A stretch of 64,000 nt of DNA, from positions 62,001 to 126,000 of the forward strand of contig CALOEL010000003.1 of the NCBI GenBank assembly GCA_942492375.1, in the 5' to 3' direction. The stretch comes from JAHEAO01 sp942492375. Lineage in GTDB: Bacteria; Pseudomonadota; Alphaproteobacteria; Rhodobacterales; Rhodobacteraceae. The first letter of the stretch is position 1. Every line of letters begins with the position of its first letter. Under the pieces are notes generated by a model that worked only from the letters and a program-made list of their open reading frames with translations, was not told where the DNA came from and did no database searches. Both the position numbers and the translations under genes were made by a program. Of this stretch, positions 25,898-34,709 are shown piece after piece.

Positions 25898-27790
25898 ATG
25901 GCATACGCAGATATCTACGCCGCCTGGAAGTCGGATCCGGAAGGGTTCTGGATGAAGGCTGCCGATGCGATCGACTGGGACCGCAAGCCGTCCAGGGCGC
26001 TGTTCGACGACAATGCGCCGCTCTACGAATGGTTCTCGGATGGCCTGGTGAACACCTGCTACAATGCCGTTGACCGTCACGTGAAGGCCGGCCGCGGCGA
26101 ACAGCTCGCCATCATCCATGACAGCCCGGTGACCGATAGCCAGACGAAGTTCACCTATGCCGAGTTGCAGGAGCGTGTCGCACGGCTGGCGGGTGCGCTG
26201 GCCTCGAAAGGCGTGACCAAGGGAGACCGCGTTCTGATTTACATGCCGATGGTGCCGGAGGCGCTTGTCGCGATGCTGGCGGTCACGCGGATTGGCGCCG
26301 TTCATGCCGTCGTCTTCGGAGGCTTCGCTGCACATGAGCTGGCGGTGCGGATCGACGATGCGACGCCCAAGGCGATCATCGCCGGGTCCTGCGGCATCGA
26401 GCCCGGCCGGGTCGTTGCCTACAAGCCGCTTCTCGACAAGGCGATAGACCAGGCTGCCCACAAGCCAGAGTTCTGCATCGTCTTCCAGCGGGACGAGCGG
26501 CGCGCGGACTTGGTCGAGGGCCGCGATTTCGACTGGACCGAGGTTCAGGACGGCGTCGAACCGGCCGACTGCGTCCCGGTCGAGGGCAATCACCCTGTCT
26601 ATATCCTGCATACTTCCGGGACCACGGGCCATCCCAAGGGCGTGGTGCGCCATACCGGCGGCCATCTGGTCGCGCTGAACTGGACGATGAAGAACATCTA
26701 CGGTGTCGATCCCGGCGAGGTGTTCTGGGCGGCCTCGGATGTGGGTTGGGTCGTCGGGCACAGCTACATCTGCTACGGCCCCCTCATCCACGGCAACACC
26801 ACCATCGTGTTCGAGGGCAAGCCCGTCGGCACCCCTGATCCCGGCACGTTCTGGCGGGTGATCCAGGATCACCAGGTTCGCGTCCTGTTCACCGCGCCGA
26901 CGGCATTCCGCGCCATCAAGCGTCAGGACCCGAAGGGCGACTATGTCAAGAAATACGATCTTTCCAGCCTGCGCACGCTTTTCCTTGCCGGAGAGCGCGC
27001 CGATCCCGACACGATCAAATGGGCGATGAACGTGCTGAAGGTGCCGGTCATCGACCACTGGTGGCAGACCGAAACCGCCTGGTCGATCGCCGCCAACCCG
27101 ATGGGCATCGAGGCGTTGCCGGTCAAGATCGGCTCTCCCTCGGTCGCGATGCCGGGGTATAAAATCGAAATCCTCGACGAGGCCGGGCACCCCCTGCCCG
27201 CCGGAACCCTCGGCGCGATCGCAGTGAAGCTGCCGCTGCCACCGGGTACGCTCCCGACCCTCTGGAATGCCGAGGACCGGTACCGCAAAAGCTACCTTGC
27301 CCACTTCCCCGGCTATTACGAGACCGGGGATGCGGGCTATCTCGACGAGGATGGCTATGTCTACATCATGGCTCGCACCGACGATGTCATCAACGTCGCC
27401 GGGCACCGGCTCTCGACCGGCGGGATCGAGGAAGTATTGGCCAGCCATCCCGATGTCGCCGAATGCGCGGTGATCGGCATCGCGGACGAGTTGAAGGGAC
27501 AGGTGCCGCTCGGTTTTCTGTGCCTCACCTCGGGTGTCGACCGGGACCACCAGGAGATCTGCCGCGAGGCGGTGCAGCTGGTCCGCGACGAGATCGGTCC
27601 GGTCGCGGCGTTCAAGCTTGCCGTGGTCATAGACCGGCTGCCGAAGACGCGCTCGGGCAAGATTCTGCGCGCCACCATGGCGAAGATCGCGGATGGCGAG
27701 GAGTTCAGGATGCCGGCAACCATCGACGATCCTGCAATTCTCGACGAGATTGGTTCTGCCCTGCGGACACTCGGCTACCCAAGAGTTTAA
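25898..27790 (+). CDS. prpE: Propionate-CoA ligase
   Basis: A 630-residue acyl-CoA synthetase of the acetyl/propionyl-CoA type. Landmarks are YILHTSGTTGHPKGVVRHTGGH, the WAASDVGWVVGHSYICYGPL block, DHWWQTETAWSIA, and YIMARTDDVINVAGHRLSTGGIEE with catalytic Lys in KTRSGKILRATM. The DHWWQTE and preceding residues suit PrpE rather than Acs. It activates propionate for the methylmalonyl or methylcitrate route. An isolated transcription unit with GGGAGGA before the ATG. Confidence 0.9.
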   Translation: MAYADIYAAWKSDPEGFWMKAADAIDWDRKPSRALFDDNAPLYEWFSDGLVNTCYNAVDRHVKAGRGEQLAIIHDSPVTDSQTKFTYAELQERVARLAGALASKGVTKGDRVLIYMPMVPEALVAMLAVTRIGAVHAVVFGGFAAHELAVRIDDATPKAIIAGSCGIEPGRVVAYKPLLDKAIDQAAHKPEFCIVFQRDERRADLVEGRDFDWTEVQDGVEPADCVPVEGNHPVYILHTSGTTGHPKGVVRHTGGHLVALNWTMKNIYGVDPGEVFWAASDVGWVVGHSYICYGPLIHGNTTIVFEGKPVGTPDPGTFWRVIQDHQVRVLFTAPTAFRAIKRQDPKGDYVKKYDLSSLRTLFLAGERADPDTIKWAMNVLKVPVIDHWWQTETAWSIAANPMGIEALPVKIGSPSVAMPGYKIEILDEAGHPLPAGTLGAIAVKLPLPPGTLPTLWNAEDRYRKSYLAHFPGYYETGDAGYLDEDGYVYIMARTDDVINVAGHRLSTGGIEEVLASHPDVAECAVIGIADELKGQVPLGFLCLTSGVDRDHQEICREAVQLVRDEIGPVAAFKLAVVIDRLPKTRSGKILRATMAKIADGEEFRMPATIDDPAILDEIGSALRTLGYPRV

Positions 27791-27984
27791 ATTTAACCAA
27801 AATTGACGCATTCGCTTGAGCGCCCCTGCGGCGGCGGGGTAGTTCTCTGTTGCGACCACTCAACCGCAAATGGTCGCCGCATCGCGGGCACGCAGCCCGT
27901 GGCTGCGTCGGAGTTTCAGCGACTACGCGAAGGCCCAGATCGTGATCATAGCCTCCAATCGACATGTTCCGGCGACGGCAATCG

Positions 27985-29259
27985 ATGGCTAGGGGCGTTC
28001 TGCTGGTCGGCACCACTCCGGCCTTTCAGGGCCGGATGGCCGGCGCGATGAAATCGCAAGGTATCGATCTTGTCTGCGTGCGGACCGATCTGGAAGCCAT
28101 CGCCCGGTTCCGGCAGCTGCGTCCCGACATCGTGCTGTTGGATCTGGACAGCCGGATCCCGGTCCCGACACTGATCCAGGAACTCCACGCGATCGACAAG
28201 GCGGCGCAGATCGTCGGGCTCACCGACGGCGCCGCTGCCGTGCAAACTGCGGCGCTCGCACGGGTGCTCCGCAAGCCGGTCCGAGAGGATGAAATCGTCG
28301 AGCTGATCCGCTCGTTGCGCGCTGACGACGGCGCGCCAGATCACCCCGAGGAAGATGGTCCGGCACTTGAAGGCAGTTCGCCCGGTTTCAAAGCCGTCCT
28401 TTCGCTTATCGAGAGCGCGGCGAAAAGCGACGCCCCCGTCCTTCTGGTCGGGGAAAGCGGAACAGGCAAATCCCTTGCAGCCCGCAGGATCCACGAGCTT
28501 TCCAGCCACGCGCAGCAACCGCTGACCGTCGTCAACTGCCTTTGCGAGTCTGCCGCCGAGCAGGTGAACCGGGCCTTCGATCAGGCGTCTTCGGCTGACG
28601 GAGGCGCGGGAACGCTGGTGCTCGACAATATCTGCGACCTGTCGCACTCGGCTCAGACCGTTCTTCTCTCCCGGATCAAGGAGACCGGGCGCTCGGCGGC
28701 GCCGCGTCTGCTGACCACGAGCTACCGCACGATGGAACAGCTTGTCGGTCGAACCTCGATCCGCCGCGATCTGGTCTATCGGCTGGCCGAAATCACCATC
28801 CATCTGCCGCCGCTCCGCGAACGTGATGGCGATGTGATCGAGATCGCCAGAACTTTCCTGAAGAACCTCGCGCGGGCGGGGAAAGGACCGGAAATGCGGA
28901 TCTCGCCGGAAGTGGAAGAGCTCTTGCTCTCCCACGATTGGCCGGGGAACGTCCGCGAACTTTGCAACATGCTGCGCACCGCAACGCTGGGGGAACAGGG
29001 CGACTGCATCACCCTTGACATGCTCCCGGACTATTTCCGGCGCCTCATCCGCACCCCCAAAGACAGCGGAGCGCCGACGGCAGAGGCCTGGCGCGGGCGC
29101 ACGCTTGCCGAGATCGAGAGATATGTCATCGAGCAAAGCCTGCTGGCCGCTGGCGGGTCTGTTCCGCGCGCCGCACGGAACCTGGATGTCTCGCCCTCGA
29201 CAATCTACCGCAAGCTCGAATCCTGGGCCCGCCAGGACGCCGCTGACCGCACTAGGTGA
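27985..29259 (+). CDS. NtrC-like response regulator lacking the GAFTGA loop
   Basis: A 424-residue regulator. Residues 1-115 resemble a receiver domain (LLDLDSR as phospho-acceptor region, LRKPV with the conserved Lys). The AAA+ domain has a Walker A GESGTGKSLAARRIHELS, a modified Walker B LVLDNICDL and the LPPLRERDGDV / DWPGNVREL sensor motifs. The C-terminus is a Fis-type HTH (PRAARNLDVSPSTIYRKL). The segment between VVNCL and the Walker B strand is short, and GAFTGA, the sigma-54 contact loop, is missing, as in sigma-70-acting NtrC relatives of Rhodobacter. No kinase is adjacent. An ATG at 27964 is an alternative start. Confidence 0.85.
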   Translation: MARGVLLVGTTPAFQGRMAGAMKSQGIDLVCVRTDLEAIARFRQLRPDIVLLDLDSRIPVPTLIQELHAIDKAAQIVGLTDGAAAVQTAALARVLRKPVREDEIVELIRSLRADDGAPDHPEEDGPALEGSSPGFKAVLSLIESAAKSDAPVLLVGESGTGKSLAARRIHELSSHAQQPLTVVNCLCESAAEQVNRAFDQASSADGGAGTLVLDNICDLSHSAQTVLLSRIKETGRSAAPRLLTTSYRTMEQLVGRTSIRRDLVYRLAEITIHLPPLRERDGDVIEIARTFLKNLARAGKGPEMRISPEVEELLLSHDWPGNVRELCNMLRTATLGEQGDCITLDMLPDYFRRLIRTPKDSGAPTAEAWRGRTLAEIERYVIEQSLLAAGGSVPRAARNLDVSPSTIYRKLESWARQDAADRTR

Positions 29260-30019
29260 ACTGTTCCCGGGTCAGCCGCTCTTCCAGCCCGTGGCCGGGG
29301 TCGAACAGGATCCGATGAACCACGCCGGTGTCGCTGGCGATCTCGACCCAGACGACATTGCGCACCGACTGGCCGTCGGCATCGGCCATGACAGGGCGCT
29401 TATTGGCATCGACGATGTCGAACCGCACCTTCGATTTCTTCGAAAGAAGCGCGCCTCGCCAGCGGCGCGGACGGAAGGCCGACATCGCGGTCAATGCAAG
29501 AACGTCAGAGCCGATCGGCAGAATCGGACCATGGGCCGAATAATTGTAGGCGGTCGACCCGGCAGGCGTGCAGACCAGGGCGCCATCGCAAACCAGCTCT
29601 TCCATGCGCACCTTGCCGTCGATGCTGATCCGCAGCTTCGCGGCCTGCGGACCGGCGCGCAACAGCGAGACCTCGTTGATCGCCAACGCCTCGTGCCGCG
29701 ATCCGTCGGCGCATTCGGCCAGCATCCGCAACGGGTTGATCTTTTCCTCCTCGGCCAGCGACAGGCGGCGGTTCAGGTCATCCTCGTGAAATTCGTTCAT
29801 CAGAAAGCCGATAGTGCCGCAGTTCATCCCGTAAACCGGCGCATCGATATCCATCGTGCCGTGAAGGGTCTGCAGCATGAAGCCGTCTCCGCCCAGCGCC
29901 ACGATCACGTCGGCCTCGGCCGGCGGACAATTCCCATAGCGGCTGGACAAACGCTCTCGTGCGTTCTGGGCTATCACCACGTCGCTGGCGACGAATGCGA
30001 TTTTTGTCTTTGCGCTCAT
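29252..30019 (-). CDS. nadK: NAD kinase
   Basis: A 255-residue ATP-NAD kinase producing NADP. DVIVALGGDGFMLQTLH carries the GGDG motif, INEVSLLR the NE/D motif, and CDGALVCTPAGSTAYNYSAHGPI the conserved glycine/Ser-Thr loop. ISIDGKVRMEE and MADADGQ fit the alpha-proteobacterial short form. It converges with the NtrC-like gene, overlapping it by 8 bp. Confidence 0.95.
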   Translation of the reverse strand: MSAKTKIAFVASDVVIAQNARERLSSRYGNCPPAEADVIVALGGDGFMLQTLHGTMDIDAPVYGMNCGTIGFLMNEFHEDDLNRRLSLAEEEKINPLRMLAECADGSRHEALAINEVSLLRAGPQAAKLRISIDGKVRMEELVCDGALVCTPAGSTAYNYSAHGPILPIGSDVLALTAMSAFRPRRWRGALLSKKSKVRFDIVDANKRPVMADADGQSVRNVVWVEIASDTGVVHRILFDPGHGLEERLTREQFT

Positions 30020-30191
30020 GGCGTTGCTTCCCCGATGTCCAAGTCATCGCTTGCACCGGCGCGAAACACAAGCCCCGCCTACCCTCCGGCCGCGACGCGA
30101 TTCCGGGCCGCAGCGTCGCAATCCGGGCTTTTTCCGCAAGACGTTCCCCGTTAAACACCGCCAGACCCGCAGCCGCTTTCGGAGAGACCGC

Positions 30192-31487
30192 ATGAACGCC
30201 CCGCACCGCGACACCGGCTTTTTCACCGAGGATCTTGCCTCCCGAGACCCCGAGATCTTCGCCGCCATCGGCAAGGAACTTGGCCGTCAGCAGAACGAGA
30301 TCGAGCTGATCGCATCGGAAAACATAGTCTCTGCCGCCGTCATGGAAGCGCAGGGATCGGTCATGACCAACAAATACGCCGAGGGCTATCCGGGCCGCCG
30401 CTACTATGGCGGCTGCGACTATGTCGATATCGCCGAAACACTGGCCATCGACCGCGCCCGAAAGCTGTTCGGCTGCGAATTCGCCAATGTTCAGCCCCAT
30501 TCCGGCAGCCAGGCGAACCAGGGCGTGTTCCAGGCGCTGCTGAAACCGGGCGATACGATCCTCGGCATGAATCTCGCCTCCGGCGGGCATCTCACCCACG
30601 GCGCGGCGCCCAACCAGTCGGGCAAGTGGTTCAATGCGGTGCAATACGGCGTTCGCAAGCAGGACAATCGCATCGACTACGAAGAGATTGCTGCGCTTGC
30701 GGAAGAGCATCAGCCAACGCTGCTGATCGCCGGAGGCTCGGCCATTCCGCGCCAGATCGACTTTGCCCGCATGCGCAAGATCGCCGACGGCGTCGGCGCA
30801 TGGCTGCTGGTCGACATGGCGCATTTCGCGGGCCTTGTCGCGGGCGGCCATCACCCCTCGCCCTTCCCGCATGCCCATGTCGCGACGACGACGACTCATA
30901 AGACCCTGCGCGGTCCTCGTGGCGGCATGATCCTCACCAATGACGAGCAGATCGCGAAAAAAGTGAATTCGGCGATTTTCCCGGGCATCCAGGGCGGTCC
31001 GCTGATGCATGTGATCGCCGCCAAGGCGGTGGCGTTCGGCGAGGCGCTGCGCCCCGAATTCAAATCCTATACCGGCCAGGTGATCCGAAATGCCCAGGCG
31101 CTGGCTGACCAACTGATGAAGGGCGGCCTAGATATCGTCACGGGCGGCACCGACACCCATGTGCTGCTGGTCGACCTGCGCCCGAAGGGCGTAAAGGGCA
31201 ACGCGACGGAAGCCGCCCTTGGCCGTGCCGGTATCACCTGCAACAAGAACGGCATCCCGTTCGATCCCGAAAAGCCGACCGTCACCTCGGGCGTCCGGCT
31301 CGGAACCCCCGCGGGAACGACGCGCGGCTTTGCCGAGGCCGAGTTCCGCGAGATCGGCGACTGGATCGTCGATGTCGTCGACGGGCTGGCGGCGCATGGC
31401 GAGGACGGCAATGCCGAAGTCGAAGCCTCCGTGAAATCGAAGGTGGTCGCCTTGTGCGGGAAGTTCCCGATCTATTCCGGGCTCTGA
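30192..31487 (+). CDS. glyA: Serine hydroxymethyltransferase
   Basis: A 431-residue PLP enzyme interconverting serine and glycine with tetrahydrofolate. IELIASENIVSAAVMEAQGS, NKYAEGYPGRRYYGGC, and the PLP-lysine site VATTTTHKTLRGPRGG are all present. The ATG at 30192 follows CGGAGAGACC. A longer frame from 30018 has no family match. Confidence 0.96.
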   Translation: MNAPHRDTGFFTEDLASRDPEIFAAIGKELGRQQNEIELIASENIVSAAVMEAQGSVMTNKYAEGYPGRRYYGGCDYVDIAETLAIDRARKLFGCEFANVQPHSGSQANQGVFQALLKPGDTILGMNLASGGHLTHGAAPNQSGKWFNAVQYGVRKQDNRIDYEEIAALAEEHQPTLLIAGGSAIPRQIDFARMRKIADGVGAWLLVDMAHFAGLVAGGHHPSPFPHAHVATTTTHKTLRGPRGGMILTNDEQIAKKVNSAIFPGIQGGPLMHVIAAKAVAFGEALRPEFKSYTGQVIRNAQALADQLMKGGLDIVTGGTDTHVLLVDLRPKGVKGNATEAALGRAGITCNKNGIPFDPEKPTVTSGVRLGTPAGTTRGFAEAEFREIGDWIVDVVDGLAAHGEDGNAEVEASVKSKVVALCGKFPIYSGL

Positions 31488-31496
31488 CCTGCCGGG

Positions 31497-31859
31497 CTAG
31501 ATAAACCCGCGCCAGAGAAGCACGGCAATGACGATCCCGCCGGTCGCGAGCAGATTGAACGCGTTCGACGAGAAGAAGCCGACGATGCGGTTCATCCGTC
31601 GATGCTTGCCGTCGATGCCTTGCAGGTAGGTCTCGACATTGCGGCAGGCGGCATCCACGACCTGGCTGTCGACGCGGCGCGCAAGTTTGGGATGGTCCTG
31701 CAGTCGGATCGCCTCGAGCAGCTTTCGCGCGTCGCGGCGGACATGGCCGGGCAATAGCCGGCCGGCCCGTTTCAGCTTGATCTCCAACCCCTTGCCCCGG
31801 ATCCCAAGCCGCTCTTCGATCAGCGCGGCTATCGTCTCGGCGCGGTCCCGATAAACCAT
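31497..31859 (-). CDS. Conserved protein with C-terminal membrane anchor, unknown function
   Basis: A 120-residue protein with a basic helical body (GLEIKLKRAGRLLPGHVRRDARKLLEAIRL, then VVDAACRNVETYLQGID) and a single C-terminal TM helix at about 98-117 (NLLATGGIVIAVLLWRGF). The tail-anchored layout and net charge suggest a cytoplasmic domain tethered to the inner membrane. No family is recognised. It converges with glyA, 9 bp apart. Confidence 0.65.
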   Translation of the reverse strand: MVYRDRAETIAALIEERLGIRGKGLEIKLKRAGRLLPGHVRRDARKLLEAIRLQDHPKLARRVDSQVVDAACRNVETYLQGIDGKHRRMNRIVGFFSSNAFNLLATGGIVIAVLLWRGFI

Positions 31860-31950
31860 TGAATAGCCACTTGCATCTTACCCGGCGGGATCAACCTACA
31901 GGGCAATTTGGGTTCTGGCCAGCACGAGCCATCAAGGTTAGTGTCGGGCC

Positions 31951-32709
31951 ATGCTCAACACGGTCTTTTCCGGTCAGTCCAGTGACAAGACGCCGCTCCT
32001 GATCGCGCATGGTCTCTTCGGGTCCGCGCGGAACTGGGGCGCGATTGCCAAGCGATTGGCTGAGGATCGGCTGGTCGTGACGGTCGACATGCGCAACCAT
32101 GGCGAAAGCCCGCGATTCTCCAGCCAGAGTTATGCGGACATGGCCAGCGATCTGTCCGAGGTGATCGCGGCGCAGGGTGGTCCCGTGGATGTGCTTGGCC
32201 ATTCGATGGGCGGCAAGGCGGCCATGGTGCTTGCCTTGCAGAACCCGGACACGGTGCGGCGGCTGGTCGTCGCGGATATCGCGCCCGCCGTCTACGGTCA
32301 CACCCAGTTGCCCCTTGTCGAGGCGATGCAGGGGCTCGATCTCGACCGGATCGGCAGCCGCGCGGATGCGCATGAGGCGCTGCGCCCGGCTATTCCCGAA
32401 GAAGGGGTCCGCGCCTTCCTGCTGCAGTCGCTGGATCTGCGGGAAAAGTCGTGGCGGCTCAATCTCGACGTTCTGGCCGGCGAGATGCCAAAGATCATCG
32501 GTTTTCCCCGGATCGACGGACAGTTCGACGGTCCCACCGTCTTTCTGACCGGCGCAGACAGCACATATGTCACCGCCGAACACAGGCCTGAAATCAAGCG
32601 GCTGTTCCCGGCTGCCCGATTTGCCAAGATCCCGGGGGCCGGTCACTGGTTGCACGCCGACAAGCCGCGAGAGTTCGAAGCGGCGGTGCGCGCATTCCTC
32701 GATGCCTGA
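31951..32709 (+). CDS. Alpha/beta hydrolase (YbfF-like esterase)
   Basis: A 252-residue alpha/beta hydrolase. LLIAHGLFGSARNWGAIA is the oxyanion region, VDVLGHSMGGKAAM the nucleophile elbow (Ser), PTVFLTGADSTYV the acid strand and GAGHWLHADKP the catalytic His. It closely resembles the YbfF/abhydrolase-11 esterases, with unknown physiological ester. It is cytoplasmic, with no signal peptide. Confidence 0.88.
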   Translation: MLNTVFSGQSSDKTPLLIAHGLFGSARNWGAIAKRLAEDRLVVTVDMRNHGESPRFSSQSYADMASDLSEVIAAQGGPVDVLGHSMGGKAAMVLALQNPDTVRRLVVADIAPAVYGHTQLPLVEAMQGLDLDRIGSRADAHEALRPAIPEEGVRAFLLQSLDLREKSWRLNLDVLAGEMPKIIGFPRIDGQFDGPTVFLTGADSTYVTAEHRPEIKRLFPAARFAKIPGAGHWLHADKPREFEAAVRAFLDA

Positions 32710-32740
32710 AACGGCGCCGAAGCCGCGCCGTTATCTCGCC

Positions 32741-32765
32741 GGAACCAAATCGATCCGCACGGGTT
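32741..32765 (+). promoter_or_regulatory. EcfG-like promoter of the entericidin gene
   Basis: GGAAC at 32741-32745 and GGTT at 32762-32765, 16 bp apart, resemble the GGAAC-N16/17-CGTT promoter of the alphaproteobacterial general-stress sigma factor. One -10 base differs. The start codon is 36 bp downstream. Confidence 0.5.
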
Positions 32766-32800
32766 GATGTCCGGACTGTGAGCAAACAACGGAGAAACCA

Positions 32801-32938
32801 ATGGGACGCATCATCTTCACCCTCTTCGCACTTCTCGGACTCGCCGCCTGCGAGACCGTGGAAGGTGCCGGACAGGATATCGAAACGGCCGGCGAAGTGA
32901 TCCAGCAGGAAAGCAATGAAGCCCAAGCCGGTTATTGA
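32801..32938 (+). CDS. Entericidin A/B-family lipoprotein
   Basis: A 45-residue lipoprotein: short signal peptide IIFTLFALLGLAAC with the lipobox LAAC, then ETVEGAGQDIETAGEVIQQ, the typical entericidin motif. Entericidins are small envelope lipoproteins induced by stress. A GGAGAAA ribosome-binding site precedes the ATG, and an EcfG-like promoter lies upstream, which fits stress control. Confidence 0.85.
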   Translation: MGRIIFTLFALLGLAACETVEGAGQDIETAGEVIQQESNEAQAGY

Positions 32939-33161
32939 GAACGCGCGAATTTGACGAGTAAAGGGCGGCCGTCAGGTCTGCCCGTCTTTAACGAGTGCGG
33001 GCGGGCCCGAGGGTCCGCCCCTCGTTTCGCATTAGGATAGCCAAGTCGGGTCCGCTTTGCGCAGACCCGGTGTTTTTCCGTGGCGAATGCGCGGATCATG
33101 TCAGATTTGGCTTCGGCGCGGAAAGCCCGCTGCCGCCAACTCGTCCGGTTTCGGCTGCCCC

Positions 33162-33383
33162 TCAGGACCGTCCGCGGTCCCGCGGCGGCCAGGCCGGGTC
33201 CTCTCGCTTGATCTGTTTCGCGGTCCAGATCCCGAGCGGCACGCCCAGAACCACGCCGACAATCCCGGAGACGACGAACGCGACCCACCCGACCCAGCCA
33301 TAGCTGAGCGCCGCGATGACGGCCGCGCCGGCGATGCACAGCACCCAGATGACGACCATGAAGGTGCGAAGCGGTGCGAACAT
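33162..33383 (-). CDS. Small two-TM membrane protein, unknown function
   Basis: A 73-residue protein with two hydrophobic helices (about 7-27 and 31-51: MVVIWVLCIAGAAVIAALSY and VAFVVSGIVGVVLGVPLGIW) and a charged C-terminal tail (AKQIKREDPAWPPRDRGRS). An AAAGGAAAA site precedes the ATG, and a perfect EcfG-type promoter consensus lies upstream, so it is probably a stress-induced inner-membrane protein. Confidence 0.65.
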   Translation of the reverse strand: MFAPLRTFMVVIWVLCIAGAAVIAALSYGWVGWVAFVVSGIVGVVLGVPLGIWTAKQIKREDPAWPPRDRGRS

Positions 33384-33414
33384 TGCATTTTCCTTTCGGT
33401 TGCTGCGAAAGGAA

Positions 33415-33439
33415 AACGCGGTATCGGCACGGATGTTCC
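33415..33439 (-). promoter_or_regulatory. EcfG-type general-stress promoter
   Basis: On the minus strand GGAAC and CGTT are exactly 16 bp apart, an exact match to the EcfG (RpoE2-like) consensus. It lies about 32 bp upstream of the small two-TM protein's start. Confidence 0.7.
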
Positions 33440-33485
33440 GCGTGCCCCCCCGGCGCCGGCTCGACCACACTTGTGAGGATCCCTT

Positions 33486-34664
33486 TCAGCCGTTTCGCGC
33501 GGGGCGATCGGCCGCCGCATGGCCGATTGCGTATTGCGTCATCACCGGGCCGATCAATTCGAAGACGATCGTGCTTGAGATCGTGATCGTCAGGATCGCC
33601 TCGGCAAGCTGAGGAAACTGCTCGGCCACCACCAGAGCCATGCCGATCGCAACACCAGCCTGCGGCATCAGCGCCATCCCCGTCAGCATGCCTTCACGCG
33701 CGGGCAAACCGGCCAGAATGCCGGCCAGCCAACCGCCAAGCAGACGCCCGGCGAACCGCAGCAGGACATAGGCGACACCGATCAGGCCGACGCCGGCAAG
33801 ATGCGCCGTTTCCAGCGACGCACCCGCCATCACGAAGAAGAGCAGCAGGAACGGCCATTCGATCCGCTCGATCTCGTGAAACGGTTGTTCGTGGTGCCGC
33901 GCCAGGTTGACCACGGTCGCGCCGCAGGTCATGCCGGCCAGAAGGAACGACAGATCGAGCCACAGCGCCAGCCCGGCACAGAGGAACACGATACTGAGCG
34001 CCTCGATCAGCGTCGGTTCTCCGGGCTTGAGACGTCCGGTCAGAAAGGCCGCCGGCAGTCCCACCACAAGACCAAGCCCGATTGCGCCGGTGATCTCCCA
34101 AACCCCGTGCAGAATTGCGCTGAACCCGTCCCCTCCGGTCAGCACGCCGACCAGCGTCAGCACCACGCTGAACGCCAAAAGCCCCCAGGCGTCGTCGATG
34201 GCGACGATGCCCAGCAGGTTGTCGACGAACTGCCCCTTTCGGCCTGATTGCCGAACCACGTCGCGGGTCGCCGCCGGAGCCGTGGCGGCAGAGATCGCCC
34301 CCAGAAGCAGTGCCACCGAAAGCGGTGCGCCGAGCGCGGCCAGCCCGCCCGCGACGACCACGACGGAAACCCCGACGACCGTCAGGGACACCGTCAGGAT
34401 CTCGCGGCCATGCGCGGCCAGCGTCTGGCGTTTCAGGCTGCCGCCCAGAAGGAATGCGACCATCGTCAGCGCGGTCGGCGCGTAAAGCTCGTTCGCCTCC
34501 GCTACGTCCAGCGGCAGAATGTCAAGCACCGGCGGCCCGAGAACAGCGCCCAGAACGATCAGCAGCGTGACCCGCGGCACATGCACCCGCCGTCCGAACG
34601 CGTCAAGCGCCAGTCCTGCAAGAAACAGGACGCCCAGTGCGATCAGCAGCGTTTCCTGCGCCAT
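33486..34664 (-). CDS. Cation/proton antiporter (CPA family, NhaP/KefB-like)
   Basis: A 392-residue membrane protein with 11-12 TM segments and no C-terminal TrkA domain. Motifs include PRVTLLIVLGAVLGP, LLLGAISAATAPAATRDVV (the ion-site region of CPA transporters), and GIVAIDDAWGLLAF, whose DD pair matches the catalytic acidic residues of two-proton exchangers. It would exchange Na+ or K+ for H+. Its position 45 bp from the pentaheme cytochrome and close to the Na+-pumping NQR suggests that it manages the sodium gradient; this is inferred. Confidence 0.85.
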   Translation of the reverse strand: MAQETLLIALGVLFLAGLALDAFGRRVHVPRVTLLIVLGAVLGPPVLDILPLDVAEANELYAPTALTMVAFLLGGSLKRQTLAAHGREILTVSLTVVGVSVVVVAGGLAALGAPLSVALLLGAISAATAPAATRDVVRQSGRKGQFVDNLLGIVAIDDAWGLLAFSVVLTLVGVLTGGDGFSAILHGVWEITGAIGLGLVVGLPAAFLTGRLKPGEPTLIEALSIVFLCAGLALWLDLSFLLAGMTCGATVVNLARHHEQPFHEIERIEWPFLLLFFVMAGASLETAHLAGVGLIGVAYVLLRFAGRLLGGWLAGILAGLPAREGMLTGMALMPQAGVAIGMALVVAEQFPQLAEAILTITISSTIVFELIGPVMTQYAIGHAAADRPARNG

Positions 34665-34709
34665 TCCTGCAGTCCCCGGTCAGTCTGGGCGCATTTCACG
34701 ATACAGGCG

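Noticed and set aside
25760..27859. A 699-codon ORF antisense to prpE
   Set aside because: Same reason: the sense frame is a full propionyl-CoA ligase; the antisense is rich in Asp/Arg/His/Gly without motifs.
33486..34664. Antiporter as an integral part of the NQR machinery
   Set aside because: Only proximity supports it. It is on the opposite strand from nqr, with no shared promoter, so it is mentioned as context only.
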